The notes under the pieces are model-generated. The model was not told where the DNA came from, searched no databases, and saw nothing but the letters and a program-made list of their open reading frames with translations. This document shows positions 1 to 6,132 of a stretch of 9,304 bases of DNA, in pieces (within the stretch, counting starts at the first letter, position 1; each line of letters opens with the position of its first letter). Location of the stretch: the NCBI GenBank assembly GCA_002298155.1, contig DBME01000407.1, forward strand, positions 9,583-18,886, written 5' to 3'. Source of the DNA: Holophagaceae bacterium UBA706 (GTDB lineage Bacteria; Acidobacteriota; Holophagae; Holophagales; Holophagaceae). The position numbers and the translations under genes were made by a program.

Positions 1-1622
1 TTGAAGTGGTCGATGTCGATCATGAGGAAGATGACATCGATGTTCACGGCCAGGCGCGCCTTGCTGGCTTCGGATTGGCCGAGGCGCTGCATGCGGTGGA
101 CCTGGGCCAGGTCCTCGGCGATGCGGGTGGTGAGGTAGCGGCGGTTGGCCAGCGAGGTGAGCGGATCGCGCAGGCTCATGTCGGCCAGGGCCTTGTTGGC
201 CAGCTGGAGCTTCTTGCGCCCGCGCACCAGGACGGCGGCGGTGATGAAGCCCAGGGCGCCCACGGTGATCCAGAGGAGCTTCATCCAGGCCTGGTTGCGC
301 CGATCCCGCTCCAGGGCGTTGATCTGGATCTGCTTCTTGTCGCTTTCGAAGGCGGCGCTGGCGGCGGCGATGCGGTTCTGGTCCGCGGCCTTCTGCTGGG
401 CCTCGCTCATGGCCTTGAACAGGAGTTCCGTCTCATAGGCCCGGCGGTAATCCCCGGCGAAGGCGTATTCCTCGGCGAGGATGCCGGTGGTCTCGGTGGC
501 GTCAGGCAGGGCCTGGGTCATTTTGAAGTGTTCAAGACCGTCCTGGATGGCCTTGATGCCTTCCGCGCTGTTGCCCAGCCGGTTCAAGGCGATGCCCCTG
601 TTGATCTGGCACACGGCGATGGAGGCGCCGTTGTTTGCGGCCTGGGCCATGCGGAGCGCCGATTCCGCATAGTTCAGCACCGCGCGGTAGTCCTTCGTGT
701 GCAGGTAGGCATCGGCCAGGTTGACGGCCGCGGTGAGCTGGAGGTCCCGGTCCCCGACCTTGCCTGCGAGGGCCGAGGCCAGCTTGAGTTCCACCAGCTG
801 CTGTTCCGCCAGGCCCATGGTGCCGTAGGTGTTGCCCAGCGAAAGGTGGAAGGTGCCCATGAGATCGAGGTCGCCCAGGGCCTCTCCGGCGGCGATGGCC
901 TGCTTGTGGGAGGCCACGGCCTCCGACTGGCGGCCGATGAGGTTGTAGAGCGTGCCCATGGAATCCAGGACCATGGCCTCGCCCCGCCGGTCACCGATCT
1001 CCTCGGCGACCATCTGGGCCTTCTGAAGCATGGAGATGGCTTCGGAGAACCGGCTGAAGCTTCGCTGGATGTTGGAGACGTTCCGGTAGAACCGCTCAAG
1101 GGCGAGGTTGACCTCCGCATCCTTGGGGTAGGCCTTCCGGTAGCGGTCCAGGTCGATCTGCAGGGCCTCGGCCACGGCCTGGGCCTCGCCGGGCTTCTCC
1201 ATGCCCACGAGAAGCGAGCAGCCCTCCACCTCCAGGAGCACGTGGTCCCGCTGCGTCCCGCCCTTGGCCACGAGGGCGCGGCCGCGTTCGAGATACTTCA
1301 TGCCGTCCGCGTAGTTGCCCAGATAGTTGGAACACCGCACCAGCGCGCGCAGGAACCACGCCTCGGCGACGGGATCGGGATTGGACGCCAGGAGGGCCAG
1401 GGCCTCCTCACCCCACTGGATCGAGGCCTTGGGATAGATCTTGTCATCCCCTTCGATCTTCTTGCGAAGCTCCGCGAGCCTGCGCGCAGGTGCGGCTTCG
1501 CTGCCCGCCGACGCCGCGGCGGCAAGCCGGGGTATGGGCGCTGCAATGCCGGCCAGGGCCAGGGCCAAAGCCAGACCTCGAAATGCCCCTTCAGGCCGGG
1601 AGGCGGTGCGCATGGACGTCAT
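1..1622 (-). CDS. Membrane TPR-GGDEF protein, probable diguanylate cyclase (3' end outside window)
   Basis: About 540 codons are present and the gene runs off the left edge. Reading the minus strand from ATG at 1622 gives an N-terminal signal-like segment (residues about 1-36, Ala/Leu-rich, ending near RLAAAASAG). A long helical region with TPR-like repeats follows (about 45-400), then a charged coiled-coil stretch (about 401-445) and one membrane helix (about 449-466, followed by RGRKK). The start of a GGDEF domain is visible: RDPLTSLANRRYL from residue 485, and FLMIDIDHF at the very edge. The GG(D/E)EF catalytic loop is not in the window, so cyclase activity cannot be judged. The expected topology is a periplasmic TPR sensor and a cytoplasmic c-di-GMP synthase. 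It is last in the visible run behind the cyclotransferase-like gene, 22 bases after its stop. The start is uncertain: ATG 1622, ATG 1613 and TTG 1643 are in frame and none has a good Shine-Dalgarno. A TATAGT hexamer lies 6 bases before ATG 1622. Domain identity is fairly sure; the ligand is unknown. Confidence 0.85.
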   Translation of the reverse strand, partial: MTSMRTASRPEGAFRGLALALALAGIAAPIPRLAAAASAGSEAAPARRLAELRKKIEGDDKIYPKASIQWGEEALALLASNPDPVAEAWFLRALVRCSNYLGNYADGMKYLERGRALVAKGGTQRDHVLLEVEGCSLLVGMEKPGEAQAVAEALQIDLDRYRKAYPKDAEVNLALERFYRNVSNIQRSFSRFSEAISMLQKAQMVAEEIGDRRGEAMVLDSMGTLYNLIGRQSEAVASHKQAIAAGEALGDLDLMGTFHLSLGNTYGTMGLAEQQLVELKLASALAGKVGDRDLQLTAAVNLADAYLHTKDYRAVLNYAESALRMAQAANNGASIAVCQINRGIALNRLGNSAEGIKAIQDGLEHFKMTQALPDATETTGILAEEYAFAGDYRRAYETELLFKAMSEAQQKAADQNRIAAASAAFESDKKQIQINALERDRRNQAWMKLLWITVGALGFITAAVLVRGRKKLQLANKALADMSLRDPLTSLANRRYLTTRIAEDLAQVHRMQRLGQSEASKARLAVNIDVIFLMIDIDHF

Positions 1623-1644
1623 GGCACTACTATACGTGGACAAT

Positions 1645-2082
1645 TCACCGCTCGAGATACCCTTTCCAGTCGCCCGCCGGTAATTCCACCCCGTCCCGTT
1701 CCAGCCGTCCCAGCCGGTCCGCGGGGAAAACATAGACCCAGGCCGCATACCGGTGCCCTGAATCCAGGATTACTGGAACTGTAATTCTTGAAAACAAACC
1801 ACCTTCCACATCCTCGAGGGGATCCAGGTCGGCCACGGCGTTCTCAAGGGCCTCCTCGTCCTCGTAGCCCACGAAGTCCCCCACCACCCAGCCGGGGCCG
1901 GGGGGAGGCTGCTCGGGTTCGTCCTGGGCCACCATGGCGGGAAAGCCGGCGGATGGCAGGTGGAAAAGGCGCCCCGGAGCAAAGGCTGCGGTGGTGCCCT
2001 CGGGGTTGGTGCGGGTGAGCCAGGCGTGATTCCGGCCGCCCTCCCGCAGGGTGCCGTAGATGAAGATGCCGTCGGCCTCCAC
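1645..2082 (-). CDS. Gamma-glutamylcyclotransferase / AIG2-like family protein
   Basis: 145 residues, typical of small GGCT-fold proteins. The N-terminus carries the family hallmark FIYGTLREGGRNH (Y9-G10-T11-L12), which forms the anion/gamma-glutamyl binding loop. An LDPLE segment (residues 86-90) lies where family members usually carry the catalytic glutamate, making E90 the candidate. It is followed by the usual R-I-T-V-P-V strand and a WVYVF strand near 115-119. Family members release 5-oxoproline from gamma-glutamyl compounds or gamma-glutamylamines; the actual substrate cannot be read from sequence. It is probably cytoplasmic, with no signal peptide or membrane segment. The start is GTG, one base after the stop of the response regulator upstream (TGA-C-GTG). 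No ATG fits and the hallmark begins at residue 9, so translation is probably coupled. The C-terminus ends WKGYLER. Confidence 0.8.
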   Translation of the reverse strand: MEADGIFIYGTLREGGRNHAWLTRTNPEGTTAAFAPGRLFHLPSAGFPAMVAQDEPEQPPPGPGWVVGDFVGYEDEEALENAVADLDPLEDVEGGLFSRITVPVILDSGHRYAAWVYVFPADRLGRLERDGVELPAGDWKGYLER

Positions 2083-2083
2083 G

Positions 2084-2464
2084 TCAGGCGCTCAGCAGCC
2101 GTCGCACGGAATCGACGAGATCCTTGCCGCGGTAGGGCTTGGCCAGGAAGGCCGTGGTGCGCGTGGGCCGGGTGAGATCGGCCCTGCTGTCGGGGGAGAA
2201 CCCGCTGCTGATGAGGATGCGCGTCGCCGGCGCCACCTGGAGGATCCGGTCCATGACCTGGAAGCCGTGCAGACGGGGCATGACCAGGTCGAGGATCACC
2301 AGGTCGAAGCCGCCGGGCGTCTCCAGGAAGGCCTCCAGGCCAGCCTGTCCGTCCACGGCTTCCCACACGGAGAAGCCGTGGGTCTCGAGGATCTCCCGGG
2401 CCATTTCCCGGATGAGCGGCTCGTCGTCCACCACCAGGATCCGGCTTGGGGTTTGGCTGGCCAT
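2084..2464 (-). CDS. Single-domain CheY-like response regulator
   Basis: 126 residues consisting of one receiver domain with no output domain. The phosphorylation site is complete: acidic pocket D13-D14 (ILVVDDEP), phospho-acceptor D59 in LVILDLVMP, hydroxyl residue S86 or S87 in ILISSGFSP, and conserved lysine K109 in FLAKPY. Such proteins are phosphorylated by a histidine kinase and act through protein contacts or as phosphate shuttles. No kinase gene is in the window. The close relatives I recall are receivers attached to hybrid kinases, so this may be a stand-alone phospho-relay partner. The ATG start is supported by a GGAGG Shine-Dalgarno at 2470-2474, five bases upstream. It sits 24 bases after the glyA stop and one base before the cyclotransferase-like gene, suggesting co-transcription. 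A functional link with the downstream GGDEF protein is inferred from position only. Confidence 0.93.
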   Translation of the reverse strand: MASQTPSRILVVDDEPLIREMAREILETHGFSVWEAVDGQAGLEAFLETPGGFDLVILDLVMPRLHGFQVMDRILQVAPATRILISSGFSPDSRADLTRPTRTTAFLAKPYRGKDLVDSVRRLLSA

Positions 2465-2488
2465 CGCGGCCTCCGGCGTCCTTGCGCC

Positions 2489-3733
2489 TTACTCGGGAAT
2501 GGGGAAGAGCCCAGTGAGCTCAAAGACTTCCTGGCGGATCCTCGCCGAGGATCCCTCGTCGGCGCGGTAGCGCAGCGCCATGTCGATCCAGCCGGCGATG
2601 CGTTCCATTTCGGGTTCCTTCATGCCGCGGGTGGTGATGGCGGGGGAGCCGATGCGGATGCCGGAGGGCTTGAGGGGGGGATTGGGGTCGAAGGGGATGC
2701 CATTCTTGTTGACGGTGATGCCGGCGCGGTCCAGGGTCTGCTCCGCCTCGTTGCCGAGGATGCCGTGCTGGAAGACGTCCACGAGCATGAGGTGGTTGTC
2801 CGTGCCGCCGGAGACGATGCGCCAGCCGCGTTCCGTGAGGGACTTGGACAGGGCGGCGGCGTTGCGGATCACCTGCTCCTGGTAGCTCTTGAATTCGGGC
2901 TTGAGGGCTTCGCCCAGGGCCACGGCCTTGGCGGCGACGACGTGCATGAGCGGGCCGCCCTGCACACCGGGGAAGACGGCGCGGTCCAGATCCTTGGCAA
3001 AGCGCTCCTTGCAGAGCACCAGGCCGCCGCGGGGGCCGCGGAGGGTCTTGTGGGTGGTGGTCGTTACGAAGTCGGCGAAGGGCACGGGGCTGGGGTGATG
3101 GCCCGTGGCCACGAGGCCCGCGATGTGGGCCATGTCGACCATCATGAGTGCGCCCACTTCGTCCGCGATGGCGCGGAAGGCGGGGAAGTCGAAGGTGCGG
3201 GCGTAGGCGGAGGCGCCCACGACGATGAGCTTGGGCTTGTGTTCGAGGGCCAGGCGGCGGACCTCGTCCATGTCCACGCGCTCGGTCTCGCGGTCCACGT
3301 GGTAGCCGATGAACTTGTAGAGGATGCCCGAGCTGTTGAGCGGGTGGCCGTGGGTCAGGTGGCCGCCGTGGGGCAGATCCAGGCCCAGCACGGTGTCACC
3401 GGGCTTCAGGATGGAGAAGTAGACGGCCATGTTGGCCTGGGCGCCGCTGTGGGGCTGGACGTTGGCGTGTTCGGCGCCGAAGAGCTGCTTGGCGCGCTGG
3501 CGGGCCAGTTCCTCGACGGTGTCGACGTTGACGCAACCGCCGTAGTAGCGCCGGCCGGGGTAGCCCTCGGCGTACTTGTTGGTGAAGTGGCTGCCCATGG
3601 CCTGCATGACGGGCCGGGAGGCGTAGTTCTCGGAAGCGATGAGTTCCAGGTGATGCCGCTGGCGCTGGACTTCCAGTTCCAGCGCCTGGAAAACGGCGGG
3701 ATCAGCGACTCTCAGGGCTTCGTACATGGGCAT
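2489..3733 (-). CDS. glyA: Serine hydroxymethyltransferase
   Basis: 414 residues, the normal bacterial length (E. coli GlyA has 417). It is a cytoplasmic PLP enzyme that interconverts serine plus tetrahydrofolate with glycine plus 5,10-methylene-THF, supplying one-carbon units for purines, thymidylate and methionine. Family signatures are continuous: [14 protein letters not shown] (27-40), RRYYGGC (61-67), [11 protein letters not shown] (95-105), HGGHLTHG (122-129), VDMAHIAGL (199-207) and the PLP-lysine motif [14 protein letters not shown] with K229. D200 and H203 contact the cofactor in the family. The start at 3733 has an AGGTG Shine-Dalgarno at 3739-3743, five bases upstream; an in-frame ATG at 3727 is too far from it. 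It is divergent from purB, which also depends on C1-folate metabolism for its pathway, and appears to lead the four-gene minus-strand unit. Near the 3' end it contains a 19-bp palindrome (2536-2554). Confidence 0.98.
   Translation of the reverse strand: MPMYEALRVADPAVFQALELEVQRQRHHLELIASENYASRPVMQAMGSHFTNKYAEGYPGRRYYGGCVNVDTVEELARQRAKQLFGAEHANVQPHSGAQANMAVYFSILKPGDTVLGLDLPHGGHLTHGHPLNSSGILYKFIGYHVDRETERVDMDEVRRLALEHKPKLIVVGASAYARTFDFPAFRAIADEVGALMMVDMAHIAGLVATGHHPSPVPFADFVTTTTHKTLRGPRGGLVLCKERFAKDLDRAVFPGVQGGPLMHVVAAKAVALGEALKPEFKSYQEQVIRNAAALSKSLTERGWRIVSGGTDNHLMLVDVFQHGILGNEAEQTLDRAGITVNKNGIPFDPNPPLKPSGIRIGSPAITTRGMKEPEMERIAGWIDMALRYRADEGSSARIRQEVFELTGLFPIPE
2536..2554. repeat. 19-bp perfect inverted repeat inside the 3' end of glyA
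   Basis: GGATCCTCG-C-CGAGGATCC reads the same on both strands apart from the central base. In RNA it would form an eight-pair stem with a three-base loop, about 50 bases before the glyA stop. It falls on the codons for an Asp-Glu-Gly-Ser-Ser-Ala-Arg-Ile segment. Two of these codons, GGA (Gly) and AGG (Arg), are uncommon in this G+C-rich gene, which may mean the structure itself was selected. No T-tract follows, so it is not an intrinsic terminator. A role in mRNA processing or stability between glyA and the downstream signalling genes is conjecture. The structure is certain; its function is not. Confidence 0.5.
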
Positions 3734-3847
3734 GGCAACACCTCATAGGTTTCTGCCTGGAATCTTCTCACAAGCCGAGCACATGCGGGACCCTTCTGTG
3801 ACGAGCCAAGCCCCCGGATCTGCCAAAATGGGGGGGAAAGGTGACCC
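3734..3847. promoter_or_regulatory. Divergent glyA-purB promoter region
   Basis: These 114 bases separate two divergently transcribed genes, so at least one promoter for each direction should lie here. On the plus strand TGCCAAAAT (3821-3829) resembles an extended -10 (TG-n-CAAAAT, four of six core matches). It is followed by a run of seven G (3830-3836) and the purB Shine-Dalgarno AAAGGTG (3837-3843), five bases before ATG 3848. That would give a very short leader. No convincing -35 element was found for either direction, and no recognisable riboswitch fold or PurR-like operator is seen. On the minus strand only the glyA Shine-Dalgarno (3739-3743) is clear. Confidence 0.5.
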
Positions 3848-5299
3848 ATGCCCATCCTCCCCCCCAGCGACGGAAGCGAACTGGAGAGCTTCGAACACCC
3901 CCTGGCCTCCCGCTATGCCTCCAAGGCGATGGTCCGGCTGCTTTCTCCCCTCTACCGCATGCGCGTCTGGCGCAGGCTGTGGATCGCCCTGGCCGAGAGC
4001 GAGGCCGAACTGGGCCTGCCGGTGTCCCCCGCGCAGATCGCCGAGCTCAAGGCCACCCAGGATCAGGTTGACCTGGAGGCCATCGCCCGCCACGAGGCCG
4101 CGCTGCGCCACGATGTCATGGCTGCGATCCACGCCTGGGGCGAGCAGGCCCCCGGAGCCCGGCCCATCATCCACCTGGGCGCCACCTCCTGCTTCGTCAC
4201 CGACAACGGCGACCTCCTCATCGCCCAGGAGGCGCTCCGTCTCCTGCGCCGGCGGCTGCAGGATGTCATCGCGGCCCTGCGGGACTTCGCGGCGGCCTGG
4301 CAGGACCTGCCCTGCCTGGGCTTCACGCACTTCCAGCCGGCCCAGCCCACCACCGTGGGCAAGCGCGCCACGCTGTGGATCCAGGACCTGCTCCTGGATC
4401 TGGAGGACCTGGATCACCTGCTGCGCACCACCCCCGTGCGGGGCATCAAGGGCGTCACGGGGACCCAGGCGAGCTTCCTGGAGCTCTTCGACGGGGACGG
4501 CGCCAAGGTGGTGGCCCTGGAGGAGCGGTTCTGCGAGAAGGTGGGGTCCCCCGCCATTCCGGTGTCGGGCCAGACGGCCACCCGGAAGCTGGAGGACCGC
4601 ATCGGCCAAGTGCTCTGCGGCATCGCCGCCTCGGCCTCCAAGTTCGGCTGCGATCTCCGGCTGCTCCAGCACCTCAAGGAGGTGGAGGAGCCCTTCGAGA
4701 CCAAGCAGATCGGCTCCAGCGCCATGCCGTACAAGCGCAATCCCATGCGCAGCGAGCGCATCGTCTCGCTCGCCCGGTTCGTCCTGGGGCTCGTGCCCAG
4801 CTCGTACCAGACCACCGCGACCCAGTGGCTGGAGCGGACGCTGGACGATTCCGCGCACCGCCGGCTCACCCTCAGCCAGGGCCTCCTGGCGGTGGACGCG
4901 ATCCTGGTGCTGTACCGCAACGTGGCGTCGGCCCTGGTGGTCCACCCCCGGATGATCGCGGCGCGGCTGCAGTCCGAACTGCCCTTCATGGCCGCCGAAG
5001 TGCTCCTCATGGAAGGGGTGAAGCGCGGCGGCGACCGCCAGGACCTGCATGAACGGTTCCGGGTGGCTTCACTGGAGGCCGGACGGCGGATCAAGGAGGA
5101 GGGCCAGCCCAATACCCTCCTGCGGCTCCTGGCGGAGGATCCCGCGTGGAACCTCACCGAAAACGAATTGGCGGCGCTGCTGGACGGCGGCCGCTTCACC
5201 GGGCGCGCCGGCGATCAGGTGCGCGCCTTCCTGGCTGGGGACGTGGCCACCGCGCTGGCGGACCACAAACCCCTAGAAGCCACCTCCGTGCGAGTTTGA
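3848..5299 (+). CDS. purB: Adenylosuccinate lyase, eukaryotic (human ADSL-like) type
   Basis: 483 residues. The enzyme removes fumarate from SAICAR and from adenylosuccinate, two steps of purine synthesis, in the cytoplasm. Superfamily signatures are intact: RHDVMA (87-92), LGATSCFVTDN (110-120), the catalytic-histidine motif THFQPAQPTTVGKR (H161), GTQASF (205-210), and the flexible catalytic loop IGSSAMPYKRNPMRSER (288-304; catalytic serine S290 or S291). LDDSAHRR and ELPFMAAE follow. From memory, length and wording (for example THFQPAQ-TTVGKR, GSSAMPYKRNPMRSER, SRQD/DRQD near the C-terminus) resemble human ADSL (484 residues) far more than E. coli or B. subtilis PurB. ATG 3848 follows AAAGGTG by five bases. 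The next gene starts 13 bases after the stop, so the two are probably co-transcribed. Function is very sure; the origin (vertical or horizontal) is unknown. Confidence 0.97.
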   Translation: MPILPPSDGSELESFEHPLASRYASKAMVRLLSPLYRMRVWRRLWIALAESEAELGLPVSPAQIAELKATQDQVDLEAIARHEAALRHDVMAAIHAWGEQAPGARPIIHLGATSCFVTDNGDLLIAQEALRLLRRRLQDVIAALRDFAAAWQDLPCLGFTHFQPAQPTTVGKRATLWIQDLLLDLEDLDHLLRTTPVRGIKGVTGTQASFLELFDGDGAKVVALEERFCEKVGSPAIPVSGQTATRKLEDRIGQVLCGIAASASKFGCDLRLLQHLKEVEEPFETKQIGSSAMPYKRNPMRSERIVSLARFVLGLVPSSYQTTATQWLERTLDDSAHRRLTLSQGLLAVDAILVLYRNVASALVVHPRMIAARLQSELPFMAAEVLLMEGVKRGGDRQDLHERFRVASLEAGRRIKEEGQPNTLLRLLAEDPAWNLTENELAALLDGGRFTGRAGDQVRAFLAGDVATALADHKPLEATSVRV

Positions 5300-5312
5300 G
5301 AAAGGTCGGAAC

Positions 5313-6131
5313 ATGTTGAAGATTGCCGTCATCGGCGCCGGGACCCTCCTGGGGCGCGAACTGGTGGAGATCCTGGAGACCCGGGACTGCTCCGTCCTGC
5401 CCCTCACCGGCGGGCCCTTGACCATGGATGAGGAACTGGGCGACGTGGTGATGTTCGCGCCGCACCCGGGCCTGCTGGAGGGCATCGAGATGGTGATCCT
5501 CACGGAGACCCCCGCCTCGGCGGACCTCCTGGCCGATTACCATGGCCGCCTGGTGGACCTGCGCATGGACGCCGACCCGGCCCTGCCCGTCATGCCCCTG
5601 GCGGGCGGCTGGCCCGAGGGGGTCAAGGCCCTGCGCAGCCGGCCCACCGTGGAGCAGGTCCTGGCGATCCTGCCCAAGCTGGTGGGCAACCTCGGCGAGG
5701 TGGGCGGCACCCACCTGCGTTCCGTGGCCTTCCTGGGCGACCGGGGCCTGGACGGCCTCATGGAGCAGACGGTGGCCGTCTTCAAGGGCGAGGATCCGAA
5801 CACCGAGAAGCTGGGGTACCGCGCGGCCTTCGAAGTCATCCCCCAGGTCCCCCGGGGACGCCTGGTGGAAGTGCGCGTGCCCGCCTTCCACGGCGACCTG
5901 CTGATTCTGCACCTCTCGGCCCCCGCGGGCGGGAAGCTGACCCGTCTGGAGGCCCCGGATGGGGTGGCCTGGGCGGAAGCCCCCCCCTCCTCCCGGGAGG
6001 TGGCCGTGAATTCGAACCTGCTGGCCCACCTCAGCCTCTGCGAGGAGGACCGGGCCGGCGTGCTGACCCTGGGCTTCGACCCGATCCTCTGGGGGACCCT
6101 GGTGCCCCTGCTGCGCATCCTCGGTCTCTGA
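5313..6131 (+). CDS. Aspartate-semialdehyde dehydrogenase-like (Usg-1-type) protein, probably not a dehydrogenase
   Basis: 272 residues, versus about 330-370 for active Asd. The N-terminus has a Rossmann nucleotide-binding start, KIAVIGAGTLLGRELVEIL (G8, G10, G14). The C-terminal half keeps the Asd dimerisation/substrate fold: an AAFEVIPQVP segment (171-180) and VRVPAFHGDLLILHL (187-201), which matches the Asd strand that normally carries the catalytic histidine. The catalytic cysteine motif (NPxCxT) is missing. The only cysteines are C26 and C243, and the expected region reads RSRPTVEQVLAIL (108-120). This pattern matches the Usg-1 group, relatives of Asd without known activity. It may bind NAD(P) and act as a structural or redox partner. 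GAAAGG (5300-5305) lies seven bases before the ATG. It is between purB and a polyferredoxin whose ATG follows one base after this stop (TGA-C-ATG), so translation of the pair is probably coupled. Family assignment is moderately sure and function unknown. Confidence 0.75.
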   Translation: MLKIAVIGAGTLLGRELVEILETRDCSVLPLTGGPLTMDEELGDVVMFAPHPGLLEGIEMVILTETPASADLLADYHGRLVDLRMDADPALPVMPLAGGWPEGVKALRSRPTVEQVLAILPKLVGNLGEVGGTHLRSVAFLGDRGLDGLMEQTVAVFKGEDPNTEKLGYRAAFEVIPQVPRGRLVEVRVPAFHGDLLILHLSAPAGGKLTRLEAPDGVAWAEAPPSSREVAVNSNLLAHLSLCEEDRAGVLTLGFDPILWGTLVPLLRILGL

Positions 6132-6132
6132 C

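Noticed and set aside
6..1784. A 592-codon open frame on the plus strand
   Set aside because: It is antisense to the TPR-GGDEF gene, whose minus-strand frame shows recognisable GGDEF, TPR and membrane segments. The plus-strand product is low-complexity Gly/Ala/Leu/His, typical of shadow frames in G+C-rich DNA.
3292..3305. Second CACGTG-centred near-parS sequence within glyA
   Set aside because: GGTCCACGTGGTAG matches the symmetric core at only 11 of 14 positions and lies on conserved coding sequence, so it is probably chance.
2060..3748. A 562-codon open frame on the plus strand opposite glyA and the receiver
   Set aside because: glyA and the receiver are unmistakable on the minus strand. 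This product has no recognisable motif and a biased Gly/Val/Asp/His composition.
4378..4400. Nine-pair inverted repeat with a five-base loop in purB
   Set aside because: It falls on a conserved segment (WIQDLLLDL) whose repeated Asp-Leu codons explain the symmetry with preferred codons.
3743..5050. A 435-codon minus-strand open frame opposite purB
   Set aside because: purB is intact on the plus strand; this frame is its complementary shadow.
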